Positions 1-5,288 of a DNA stretch of 5,288 bases are shown piece by piece. A program made the translations under genes and the position numbers. The stretch lies in NCBI GenBank assembly GCA_030643125.1, contig DAOWML010000180.1:1-5288 (forward strand). The letters are read 5' to 3'. Origin of the DNA: Bacteroidales bacterium (GTDB lineage Bacteria > Bacteroidota > Bacteroidia > Bacteroidales > UBA12077). The notes under the pieces are model-generated. The model had not been told where the DNA came from. It worked only from the letters and a program-made list of their open reading frames with translations, and did no database searches. Position 1 is the stretch's first letter. Each line of letters starts with the position of its first letter.

Positions 1-2
1 AA

Positions 3-50
3 GATGATTATACTGAAGTAATTGATGTTATTTTCAAATTAGTTGATTAA
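3..50 (+). CDS. Possible C-terminal end of a convergent gene (partial)
   Basis: Reading from base 3, the plus strand is open for 15 codons and ends in TAA at 48-50, giving DDYTEVIDVIFKLVD. The other two plus frames have stops within the first 21 bases and the minus frames also close quickly, so this is the only frame that could carry a gene in from the left edge. The residue mix (acidic start, then an amphipathic hydrophobic stretch) looks protein-like, but 15 codons are too few to identify a family or prove coding. If real, it is convergent to the minus-strand genes. Confidence 0.3.
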   Translation, partial: DDYTEVIDVIFKLVD

Positions 51-105
51 TTTTTTAATTTGCCAACAAAAAACATACGAGGTTTGAAATATGGTAATAT
101 AATGA

Positions 106-124
106 TTTATTCAAAAAAGTTCTT
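106..124. repeat. Left copy of a 19-bp direct repeat of the dnaJ 3' end
   Basis: TTTATTCAAAAAAGTTTCT at 106-124 is identical and in the same orientation to 1691-1709. On the minus strand the sequence spells Arg-Asn-Phe-Phe-Glu-stop, the exact end of DnaJ. Here no DnaJ reading frame leads into it: the codon before is TGA. The two copies flank 1566 bases holding the secreted-protein gene and the dnaJ terminator. AT-rich low complexity makes a chance match possible. Confidence 0.6.
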
Positions 125-181
125 CACGCTTTAATTTATCATCAATATATCAATTATAAAAATAAAGAGACAGAAATTAGA

Positions 182-203
182 AGCCACCAACCCTGCTGGT
201 GCT
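182..203. other. Small GC-richer hairpin downstream of the secreted-protein gene
   Basis: CACCA (185-189) pairs with TGGTG (197-201) across a 7-base loop; two more pairs (AG 182-183 with CT 202-203) form if C184 bulges out. It stands out from the surrounding AT-rich DNA and lies about 40 bases past the stop of the minus-strand gene ending at 244. It could help end that transcript, but there is no T-tract on either side, so it is not called a terminator. Confidence 0.3.
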
Positions 204-243
204 CGATTTAATAAAAAATATTACAGAAGTCAATTCAACAAAA

Positions 244-1488
244 CTACTCTATTACAGGAAAAATTTTAATTTCGGAAATGCATGTATCATCCCATTTGGA
301 CCCTTTATATACATCAAGTATCGTAATTTCGATTTCGTCCAAAAGTATCAGCTTATTAAATTCTATATATTGCATATCCATCATATCTTTTAACTTATAT
401 ATTAGAAACTTAGATTCAGTTAATCCATTCTTAAATTCCAATCTGAGTCTTTTTACTCTGTTATTTTCTTTATAAGTCTTTTCATCTTTTGCATATCCGT
501 TTATGATGCCTATTTTTTGAATTTTATACATGCCAGGTATATAATCATCCTCAATTCTGTCCGACTCAATATAATCTGACATGTTAATTGTAATAAATTC
601 ATTTATCCCGCTATCTTTTTTGCCTTCAACCCATGCTGTTTCCGGCCGTTCATCAATAATATTTTTTATCGAATATCGACCGTTTTTATCTTCCATTTCC
701 GAGCTGGCTTTAACACCTAAAAACAATTTAGGCTTGCCAATAACAATATCAAAATCAGGTTCAATATCAGTAAAAGTCATTTTATAAATACCTTGTTCAA
801 TATTATAATTATAGGGTGTAATTGATAAACCGCGATATCTGGTTGTTGTCTCCAATTTTATTTCTCCATTTTCTTCATAAATTTCATGGAAATATGCAGT
901 TCTTGGTGCTATTTGGTTGAAAGGTATTTCTGAATCAATAAAAACAGAGATCGTGTCAATTGTTCCCTTCCATGAAGCACCTGTAGTTAAAATGTAAGTT
1001 ACTTCAAAATTATCCCGATAAGGATTAACATACTCTTGTGAATAAGTGTTCGTAATATGTTTGGTTTCACCTTTTTTAAAATGTACTTCAAAACACTCAT
1101 ATAAACTTTTAACAATTTTATCATCCTGGTTTTCTTTATCTTTTCGGAATACTTCAAGCTTTGACGTTCCTTCAAAAGCTAAGAAATCATTAATTCCATA
1201 AACTGTTTCGGCTTGTCTTCCCATGATCCGTTTAGAATTTGGGAAACCCATAAGAACAGTTTGTTCATCGCCGGTATTTACAAAAGTATATTCTACTTTG
1301 TATTTACATTTATCTTCACATACAGTGATATAAATCTGTTCATTTTTCATTTTTATGAACTCACTATTAATAACTTTAACATTACCGCCCGGAGCAAACA
1401 CCATATTAGCTGCATCAGCCATAAGTTCTGTCGGATTGTAAACTAAGATAGTTAGCAGAACAATCATAAATAAGGTAAATTTTTTCAT
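244..1488 (-). CDS. Secreted protein with a C-terminal NADase-type glycan-binding (discoidin-like) domain
   Basis: This gene encodes 414 residues. It starts with a clear signal peptide: MKK, a hydrophobic stretch at residues 4-17 and an Ala-Asp-Ala site near 24-26, with no lipobox Cys, so export by Sec to the periplasm or beyond is expected. Residues about 30-250 form a beta-rich region that reads like the N-terminal half of DUF4424-like surface proteins (YTFVNTGDEQTVLMGFPN at 67-84). Residues about 258-411 match the NADase-type glycan-binding domain in pattern: IIDERPETAWVEG (277-289), GINEFI (294-299), GYAKDEKTYKENNRVKRLRL (331-350) and YKGSKWDDTCISEI (394-407). That domain is thought to bind carbohydrate; no catalytic domain is visible. 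Cys57 and Cys61 (CEDKC) could form a disulfide after export. It lies downstream of dnaJ, beyond a terminator, so it is probably transcribed alone. The domain names come from pattern memory; the biological role is unknown. Confidence 0.85.
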   Translation of the reverse strand: MKKFTLFMIVLLTILVYNPTELMADAANMVFAPGGNVKVINSEFIKMKNEQIYITVCEDKCKYKVEYTFVNTGDEQTVLMGFPNSKRIMGRQAETVYGINDFLAFEGTSKLEVFRKDKENQDDKIVKSLYECFEVHFKKGETKHITNTYSQEYVNPYRDNFEVTYILTTGASWKGTIDTISVFIDSEIPFNQIAPRTAYFHEIYEENGEIKLETTTRYRGLSITPYNYNIEQGIYKMTFTDIEPDFDIVIGKPKLFLGVKASSEMEDKNGRYSIKNIIDERPETAWVEGKKDSGINEFITINMSDYIESDRIEDDYIPGMYKIQKIGIINGYAKDEKTYKENNRVKRLRLEFKNGLTESKFLIYKLKDMMDMQYIEFNKLILLDEIEITILDVYKGSKWDDTCISEIKIFPVIE

Positions 1489-1515
1489 GGCTCGAATTTT
1501 TTATATTAATATGTT

Positions 1516-1545
1516 CAATTTACGGGTAATTATAATACAAGTCAA
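1516..1545 (-). promoter_or_regulatory. Candidate promoter of the secreted-protein gene
   Basis: On the minus strand TTGAC (1545-1541) is followed after about 20 bases by TAAATTG (1522-1516). This resembles the Bacteroidota layout of a TTG element near -33 and TAnnTTTG near -7, but the second element is one base short of the consensus. Transcription would begin roughly 20-25 bases before the ATG at 1488. It fits the need for a separate promoter after the dnaJ terminator, but the match is weak. Confidence 0.3.
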
Positions 1546-1637
1546 GAAAATCTATTCCTTCAAAGAAATTTGTGTCATAAGAGTGAAACTATGCTTTGTT
1601 TTCAGGTTATTTTCATTCTGTTTTTTACTTTTAGAAT

Positions 1638-1665
1638 AAAAAAAGGCTGTCTTTTTTAACAGCCT
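1638..1665 (-). terminator. Rho-independent terminator of grpE-dnaJ
   Basis: On the minus strand AGGCTGT (1665-1659), an 8-base A-rich loop and ACAGCCT (1650-1644) form a perfect 7-bp stem, followed at once by a run of T (1643-1638). It lies 26 bases past the dnaJ stop. This is a textbook intrinsic terminator and separates the chaperone operon from the secreted-protein gene. In the plus direction the stem is followed by CGGAATAG, so it is not bidirectional. Confidence 0.9.
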
Positions 1666-1690
1666 CGGAATAGTATAAATTATTTTATTT

Positions 1691-1709
1691 TTTATTCAAA
1701 AAAGTTTCT
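1691..1709. repeat. Right copy of the 19-bp direct repeat (dnaJ 3' end)
   Basis: This copy, identical to 106-124, covers the last five codons and stop of dnaJ on the minus strand (Arg-Asn-Phe-Phe-Glu-stop). Flanking bases differ on both sides (T at 1690 against A at 105, C at 1710 against T at 125), so the identity is exactly 19 bases. Confidence 0.6.
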
Positions 1710-2865
1710 CATTTTTTCGAAGAAATTCTTGTCATCAGAAGTTGGTTGAGGTTGAAAGTTATCAGAATTACCGAGTTGTTCAACTTGTTTTTGTTCTTCT
1801 TTCGATAAATTTTTAGGAATCCAAACATTAATATTAGCTAGTAAATCGCCTTTACCATAACCATTAACTTCTGGTAATCCTTTTCCACGTAATCGCAGTA
1901 TTTTGCCTGGTTGTGTTCCCGGTTCAATTTTAATTTTCACTTTCCCGTCAACGGTTGGGATTTCCACTGTTGAACCTAAAGTAGCTTCTGCAAAATTCAG
2001 GTATAATCCGTAAATCAAATCATTACCATCCCTAATTAAATCAGGATCTTTTTCTTCCTGAATTAGAACAATTAAATCGCCGTTAATACCACCGTGTCGT
2101 GCTGCATTACCTTTTCCGCTAACTGAAAGTTGCATACCTTCAGCTACTCCGGCAGGAATATCCAATGAAATTATTTCAGCATCTTGAACGATTCCTTCAC
2201 CATGACATTTTGTACATTTACTTGTTATAACTTTCCCTTCGCCACCACAAACATGACAGGTCTGAGTAGTTTGCATCTGACCTAAAAAGGTGCTTGTTAC
2301 TCTTGTTACCTGACCTGTACCATGGCAGGTTGTACAATTACTATGTGATGATGAATCTTTAGCTCCGTTTCCGCCACAGGCATCACAGGTAATATATTTA
2401 TTAACTTTTATTTTTTTGTTAACACCATGAGCAATATCTTTAAGACTAAGAGTAACTTTTACTCTTAGATTTGATCCTTTATTTACTCTTCTACCGCGTT
2501 GACGCGAGTTACCATATCCGCCGAAGCCCCCAAAACCTCCAAAAGAGCCACCAAAAGCACTTCCAAAAATATCACCAAAGTTTTCAAATATATCTTCCAT
2601 TGTCATTCCGCCACCAAAACCACCAGCACCGGCAGCACTACCAACTCCCGCATGTCCAAAGCGATCATATCTGCTTCGTTTATCAGCATTACTTAAAATT
2701 TCGTAAGCTGCTGCAGCTTCTTTAAATTTTCCTTCGGCATCTTTATCACCAGGGGTTCTTATCAGGATGATGTTTAATAGCGAGCTTTCGATAAGCCTTT
2801 TTAATTTCTTCTTGAGAAGCACTTTTCGAAACCCCTAAAACCTCATAATAATCTCTTTTAGACAT
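1692..2865 (-). CDS. dnaJ: Chaperone protein DnaJ (Hsp40), split by a one-base frameshift
   Basis: DnaJ delivers unfolded substrates to DnaK and stimulates its ATPase. The true start is the ATG at 2865, giving MSKRDYYEVLGVSKSA, the conserved J-domain opening. HPD, the DnaK-stimulating motif, is at residues 33-35. Directly after, the frame reads Lys-Asn-Pro-Trp-stop (TGA at 2748-2746, 39 codons). Removing one C from the four-C run at 2755-2752 restores HPDKNPGDKDAEGKF and a single 390-residue protein of normal length. Further on (restored numbering): a Gly/Phe-rich linker at about 70-120; four CxxCxGxG zinc motifs at Cys160/163, 177/180, 203/206 and 217/220, forming two zinc centres; then the C-terminal substrate-binding and dimerisation domains. 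A start at 2822 gives the 376-codon 3' frame a non-DnaJ N-terminus and is an artefact. The gene follows grpE after 25 bases and ends before a strong terminator. All downstream motifs are intact, which favours a sequencing or assembly indel, or a very recent mutation, over an old pseudogene. Confidence 0.95.
2752..2755 (-). other. dnaJ: Frameshift site in dnaJ (C4 run on the coding strand)
   Basis: The coding strand reads AAG AAC CCC TGG TGA. With three C instead of four it would read AAG AAC CCT GGT GAT, giving Lys-Asn-Pro-Gly-Asp, the usual sequence after HPD in DnaJ. The extra base therefore maps to this short homopolymer. Confidence 0.9.
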
Positions 2866-2890
2866 ATTAAATCTTTTTCAGTATTTTATT

Positions 2891-3505
2891 TTATTCGCCA
2901 ATTACTACTTTTGAAAAGCGAATAACTTTTTCATTTAAATAATAACCCTTTTCTACAACGTCAACTACCTTTCCTTTTAATTTCTTATTTGGAGCAGGAA
3001 TTTTTGTAATGGCTTCGTGTAAATCTGTATCAAATTCTTTTTCTTTCGCTTCGATTTCTTTAACACCCCGCTGTTTCAAGAATTCTTTAAATTTAGTGTA
3101 AATTAGTTGCACTCCTTCTTTTACAGCACTAATTTCTTTTGCCTGATCAATAGAACCTAAAGCACGTTCGAAATCATCCATGACAGGTAAAATATTAATC
3201 AGAATATCTTCGCCGGCAGTTTTGGTAAGTTCCATTCTTTCTTTCAAAGTTCTTCTACGGTAATTATCATATTCTGCAGCTAAACGCAGGTATTTATCGT
3301 TTAGTTCTGCAATTTTTTCCTTAGCAATTTTATCTGCTCCGCTTTTGGAATCGGTAGGTTTTTTAGCTTTTTTTGTTTTAGCATTGCTTACCGTATCTGC
3401 TTTGTCAGTAGATTGGTGGGCAGGTTTCTCCTTTTGTTTTTTATTTTGCTGAGTAGCTTTAGTCTTTTTCTTTTCCTCTATGTTATCCTTAGTCTTTTTT
3501 GTCAT
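2891..3505 (-). CDS. grpE: Nucleotide exchange factor GrpE
   Basis: GrpE is the homodimeric cytoplasmic co-chaperone that releases ADP from DnaK and thereby completes the cycle started by DnaJ. The product has 204 residues, normal for the family. Residues 1-58 are low-complexity and Lys-rich, probably disordered. Residues about 59-110 form the long dimerising helix, with AEYDNYRRRT at 77-86 and VMDDFERAL at 108-116. The C-terminal beta domain that contacts the DnaK nucleotide-binding domain ends with the signature VVEKGYYLNEKVIRFSKVVI (183-202). The start at 3505 has only a weak AGAAG upstream. An out-of-frame ATG at 3536 opens a 15-codon frame across the start; it is probably not used. grpE heads an operon with dnaJ and has its own upstream region of 265 bases with a candidate promoter. 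Confidence 0.97.
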   Translation of the reverse strand: MTKKTKDNIEEKKKTKATQQNKKQKEKPAHQSTDKADTVSNAKTKKAKKPTDSKSGADKIAKEKIAELNDKYLRLAAEYDNYRRRTLKERMELTKTAGEDILINILPVMDDFERALGSIDQAKEISAVKEGVQLIYTKFKEFLKQRGVKEIEAKEKEFDTDLHEAITKIPAPNKKLKGKVVDVVEKGYYLNEKVIRFSKVVIGE

Positions 3506-3560
3506 TTTCGTCTTCTTTTGAAAATTGATTATTCATTAATTTAATCGGCTTTATTGATAT

Positions 3561-3594
3561 CAAAATTTTTGCCAAATAGATTTTTCACGTCAAA
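3561..3594 (-). promoter_or_regulatory. Candidate promoter of grpE-dnaJ
   Basis: On the minus strand TTTG (3594-3591) and AAATTTTG (3568-3561), spaced by 22 bases, resemble the Bacteroidota -33 TTTG and -7 TAnnTTTG elements, with one mismatch in the latter. Transcription would begin about 50 bases before the grpE start at 3505. It overlaps the TGnCA half-sites listed separately. The assignment rests on pattern only. Confidence 0.4.
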
Positions 3595-3600
3595 TTGGCA
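3570..3600 (-). promoter_or_regulatory. Candidate operator: TGnCA half-sites over the grpE promoter
   Basis: On the minus strand TGCCAATTTGACG (3600-3588) contains a TGCCA and a TGACG half-site separated by three bases. A third half-site, TGGCA (3574-3570), lies between the two promoter elements, so the outer sites form the inverted repeat TGCCAA...TTGGCA. No CIRCE-type element (TTAGCACTC-N9-GAGTGCTAA) is present. Overlap with the -33 position would suit a repressor or activator of the chaperone operon; which protein would bind is unknown. Confidence 0.3.
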
Positions 3601-3626
3601 CGCAAAAATAATGTATAATAGAAAAC

Positions 3627-3674
3627 CTGACAATAAAAATCTAAAATAAACACAATTAAGCTGCAAATTGTCAG
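3627..3674. repeat. 8-bp inverted repeat in the murA-grpE intergenic region
   Basis: CTGACAAT (3627-3634) and ATTGTCAG (3667-3674) are perfect inverted copies separated by 32 bases. A second, 10-bp inverted pair, AAAATCTAAA (3636-3645) and TTTAGATTTT (3698-3707), interleaves with it. The loops are too long and the stems too AT-rich, with no T-tract, for a convincing murA terminator. They may be protein-binding half-sites or chance. Confidence 0.4.
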
Positions 3675-3719
3675 TCGAATATGTTAATATTTAGTGATTT
3701 AGATTTTATAGTTTTAACT

Positions 3720-3743
3720 GGAATAATGGAATATTGGAATAAT
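3720..3743. repeat. Three tandem 8-bp repeats downstream of murA
   Basis: GGAATAAT, GGAATATT and GGAATAAT follow one another without a gap at 3720-3743, in the 265-base stretch between the murA stop (3771) and the grpE start. The first and third are identical. No function is evident; such a short array could vary in copy number. Confidence 0.6.
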
Positions 3744-3770
3744 TGATTTATGGTTAGTATGAATTTAAAT

Positions 3771-5078
3771 TTAATTTATTCGCTTAATGTCAGCTCCAAT
3801 GGCATTTAATCGCGCATCTATATTCTGATATCCGCGATCAATCTGGTCTATATTATGAATGGTACTTGTTCCATCTGCTGATAATGCAGCAATTAGAAGT
3901 GCTACTCCGGCACGAATATCAGGTGAGGTCATATCGGTTGCTCGTAATTGAATTTGATTGTTTAATCCAATGATATTAGCTCTGTGTGGATCACATAAAA
4001 TTATTTGCGCCCCCATATCAATTAATTTATCCACAAAGAACAAACGGCTCTCAAACATTTTCTGGTGAATTAAAACACTCCCTTTTGCTTGTGTAGCGAC
4101 TACTAACATAACGCTTAAAAGATCTGGTGTTAGTCCCGGCCATGGAGCATCGGCTATTGTCATTATTGATCCGTCAATAAAAGTTTCTATCTGGTAATGT
4201 TTTTGTTCCGGAATAAAAATATCATCGCCAATTTTTTCGAGTTTTATCCCTAAACGCTTAAATGAATTTGGTATGATTCCCAAATTTTCGAATGAAACAT
4301 TCTTTATAGTAATCTCGGATCCTGTCATGGCAGCTAATCCTATAAAACTACCAACCTCAATCATGTCAGGAAGGATAGTGTGTTCGCAACCTTTCAGTTC
4401 TTTAACACCGTCAATGGTAAGTAAGTTTGAACTAATGCCGGAAATTTTCGCACCCATACTTACAAGCATTTTACAAAGTTGCTGAATATATGGTTCACAT
4501 GCTGCGTTATAAATTTCTGTTTGACCCTGTGCTAAAACAGCTGCCATTATTATGTTGGCAGTACCGGTAACAGAAGCTTCATCGAGCAGCATTTTTGTGC
4601 CTCGAAGATTTTTACCTTTAACTTTATATGAATTTTTTTTATGACTGAACTCGAATTTAGCACCAAGCTTTTCGAAACCGATAAAGTGTGTATCAACTCT
4701 CCGACGTCCAATTTTATCGCCTCCCGGTTTTGGAATATATCCTTTTCCAAATCTTGCTAATAAAGGGCCAATCATCATTATTGATCCGCGAAGGCTGGTT
4801 GACTTTTCCCGGTATTCTTCTGAATGCAGGTATTCAAAATTTATTTTTTCAGCAGTAAAAGAATATGATGACTCATTATTTTTTTCAACTTTAACCCCAA
4901 TACAATCCAGCAAATCAATGAGTTTGTTTACATCTTTAATATTCGGAATGTTATGGATTGCAACCTTTTCAGATGTTAAAAGAACAGCACAAAGAATCTG
5001 AAGTGCTTCATTTTTTGCTCCCTGAGGGTAAATATCACCTTTAAGTTTTTTACCACCATTGATAACAAATGAACTCAT
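3771..5078 (-). CDS. murA: UDP-N-acetylglucosamine 1-carboxyvinyltransferase MurA (Asp active-site variant)
   Basis: MurA transfers enolpyruvate from PEP to UDP-GlcNAc, the first committed step of peptidoglycan synthesis, in the cytoplasm. The 435-residue length is normal and the two-lobed EPSP-synthase-like fold is covered end to end. Visible landmarks, with E. coli equivalents in brackets: GAKNEAL with Lys22-Asn23 (K22/N23), Arg97 in SLRGSI (R91), the active-site loop KPGGDKIGRRRVDTHF at 117-132, Asp319 in PGLTPD (D305), Arg345 in MFESRL (R331), Arg389 in DIRAGVALL (R371) and Arg415 in DRGYQNIDARL (R397). The loop residue that is Cys115 in E. coli is Asp121 here, as in mycobacterial and chlamydial MurA, so fosfomycin should not alkylate it. 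The ATG at 5078 lies 24 bases after the DUF4290 gene, suggesting co-transcription. No clear terminator follows. Confidence 0.98.
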   Translation of the reverse strand: MSSFVINGGKKLKGDIYPQGAKNEALQILCAVLLTSEKVAIHNIPNIKDVNKLIDLLDCIGVKVEKNNESSYSFTAEKINFEYLHSEEYREKSTSLRGSIMMIGPLLARFGKGYIPKPGGDKIGRRRVDTHFIGFEKLGAKFEFSHKKNSYKVKGKNLRGTKMLLDEASVTGTANIIMAAVLAQGQTEIYNAACEPYIQQLCKMLVSMGAKISGISSNLLTIDGVKELKGCEHTILPDMIEVGSFIGLAAMTGSEITIKNVSFENLGIIPNSFKRLGIKLEKIGDDIFIPEQKHYQIETFIDGSIMTIADAPWPGLTPDLLSVMLVVATQAKGSVLIHQKMFESRLFFVDKLIDMGAQIILCDPHRANIIGLNNQIQLRATDMTSPDIRAGVALLIAALSADGTSTIHNIDQIDRGYQNIDARLNAIGADIKRIN

Positions 5079-5102
5079 AGGTGTTAAGTTTTAGTTAGAA
5101 AA

Positions 5103-5288
5103 TTATTTCTTTCTTTGAATTTTTCTGCGTTTATTTTTTGCTAAAATATCCTTTGTTTCTCTTAGTATTGTTCCTTCGGTATTTAAATCTATTTTTCCTT
5201 CAGAAAGAGTTTTCAGATCTTTAAATATATGTTCATCAGCTACGGCTTCTTTGTTCCATGTCAGGTAGCTTTTTTTCATATGGTTGGC
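5103..5288 (-). CDS. DUF4290 family protein, C-terminal part
   Basis: The minus strand is open from the right edge to TAA at 5105-5103, giving 61 residues that begin ANHMKKSYLTWNKEA and end in a basic tail (KNKRRKIQRKK). The tryptophan-containing opening followed by IFKDLKTLSEGKI matches the C-terminal end of DUF4290 proteins as I recall them, a family of unknown function largely restricted to Bacteroidota and often encoded just before murA. The start lies outside the window. The 24-base gap to murA suggests one transcript. The family call rests on pattern memory and on the murA neighbour. Confidence 0.88.
   Translation of the reverse strand, partial: ANHMKKSYLTWNKEAVADEHIFKDLKTLSEGKIDLNTEGTILRETKDILAKNKRRKIQRKK

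Noticed and set aside
199..787. Plus-strand frames of 64-68 codons opposite the secreted-protein gene
   Set aside because: They are antisense shadows of a well-supported minus-strand gene, with no recognisable domain or ribosome binding site.
2471..2725. Plus-strand frames of 65-84 codons opposite the DnaJ Gly/Phe region
   Set aside because: They arise from the repetitive Gly/Phe codons read antisense; composition is Gln/His/Ser-rich and the sense gene is certain.
1692..2822. A 376-codon reading frame starting at the ATG at 2822 taken as the complete dnaJ
   Set aside because: Its first 22 residues are the J-domain DNA read in the wrong frame. The conserved MSKRDYYEVLG start lies upstream at 2865 in another frame, joined by a one-base indel.
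3489..3536. A 15-codon minus-strand frame (MNNQFSKEDENDKKD) overlapping the grpE start, possibly the true N-terminus of GrpE if the A6 run had a different length
   Set aside because: It ends in TAA and is out of frame with grpE. The start at 3505 gives a complete GrpE, and nothing requires a second indel.
3559..3576. Sigma-54-like -24/-12 element (TTGGCA, then TTTGAT) upstream of grpE on the minus strand
   Set aside because: The -12 element has GA in place of the required GC and the CG after TGGCA is missing. A housekeeping Bacteroidota-type promoter fits the same bases as well or better.
4273..4750. Short frames on both strands inside murA
   Set aside because: They lie fully within the conserved MurA coding region and show no independent coding signal.

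Overview
The window is an AT-rich chromosomal segment, most likely from a member of the Bacteroidota, possibly Bacteroidales/Marinilabiliales-like. Three things point there: a DUF4290-type protein end directly upstream of murA, a MurA with the active-site loop PGGDKIGRRR, and starts that mostly lack a Shine-Dalgarno sequence. All confidently identified genes lie on the minus strand, so the transcriptional order runs from the right edge to the left.

Right part (5288 to 3771): the C-terminal 61 codons of a DUF4290 family protein, then a complete murA 24 bases downstream (first committed step of peptidoglycan synthesis). The MurA catalytic Cys is replaced by Asp (residue 121), which predicts fosfomycin insensitivity.

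Middle (3770 to 1638): a 265-base intergenic region with a short tandem repeat, inverted repeats and a candidate promoter/operator, followed by the chaperone operon grpE-dnaJ (25-base gap), which ends in a good intrinsic terminator. GrpE and DnaJ are the nucleotide-exchange factor and J-domain co-chaperone of DnaK; dnaK is not in the window. As sequenced, dnaJ carries one extra base in a run of four C (coding strand) just after the HPD motif. This splits a 390-residue protein into a 39-codon J-domain fragment and a 3' frame holding the rest.

Left part (1637 to 1): one secreted protein of 414 residues with a C-terminal discoidin-like domain resembling the NADase-type glycan-binding domain, then about 240 bases of AT-rich sequence with a small hairpin. 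A short open frame on the plus strand (ending at base 50) may be the tail of a convergent gene. A 19-base sequence forming the last five codons plus stop of dnaJ recurs exactly, in the same orientation, at 106-124. The pair flanks the 414-residue gene and may mark it as an inserted accessory segment.

No RNA gene, CRISPR array, transposase or integrase was seen. Apart from the secreted protein this is core housekeeping DNA, and I do not see strong evidence for a new multi-gene system.
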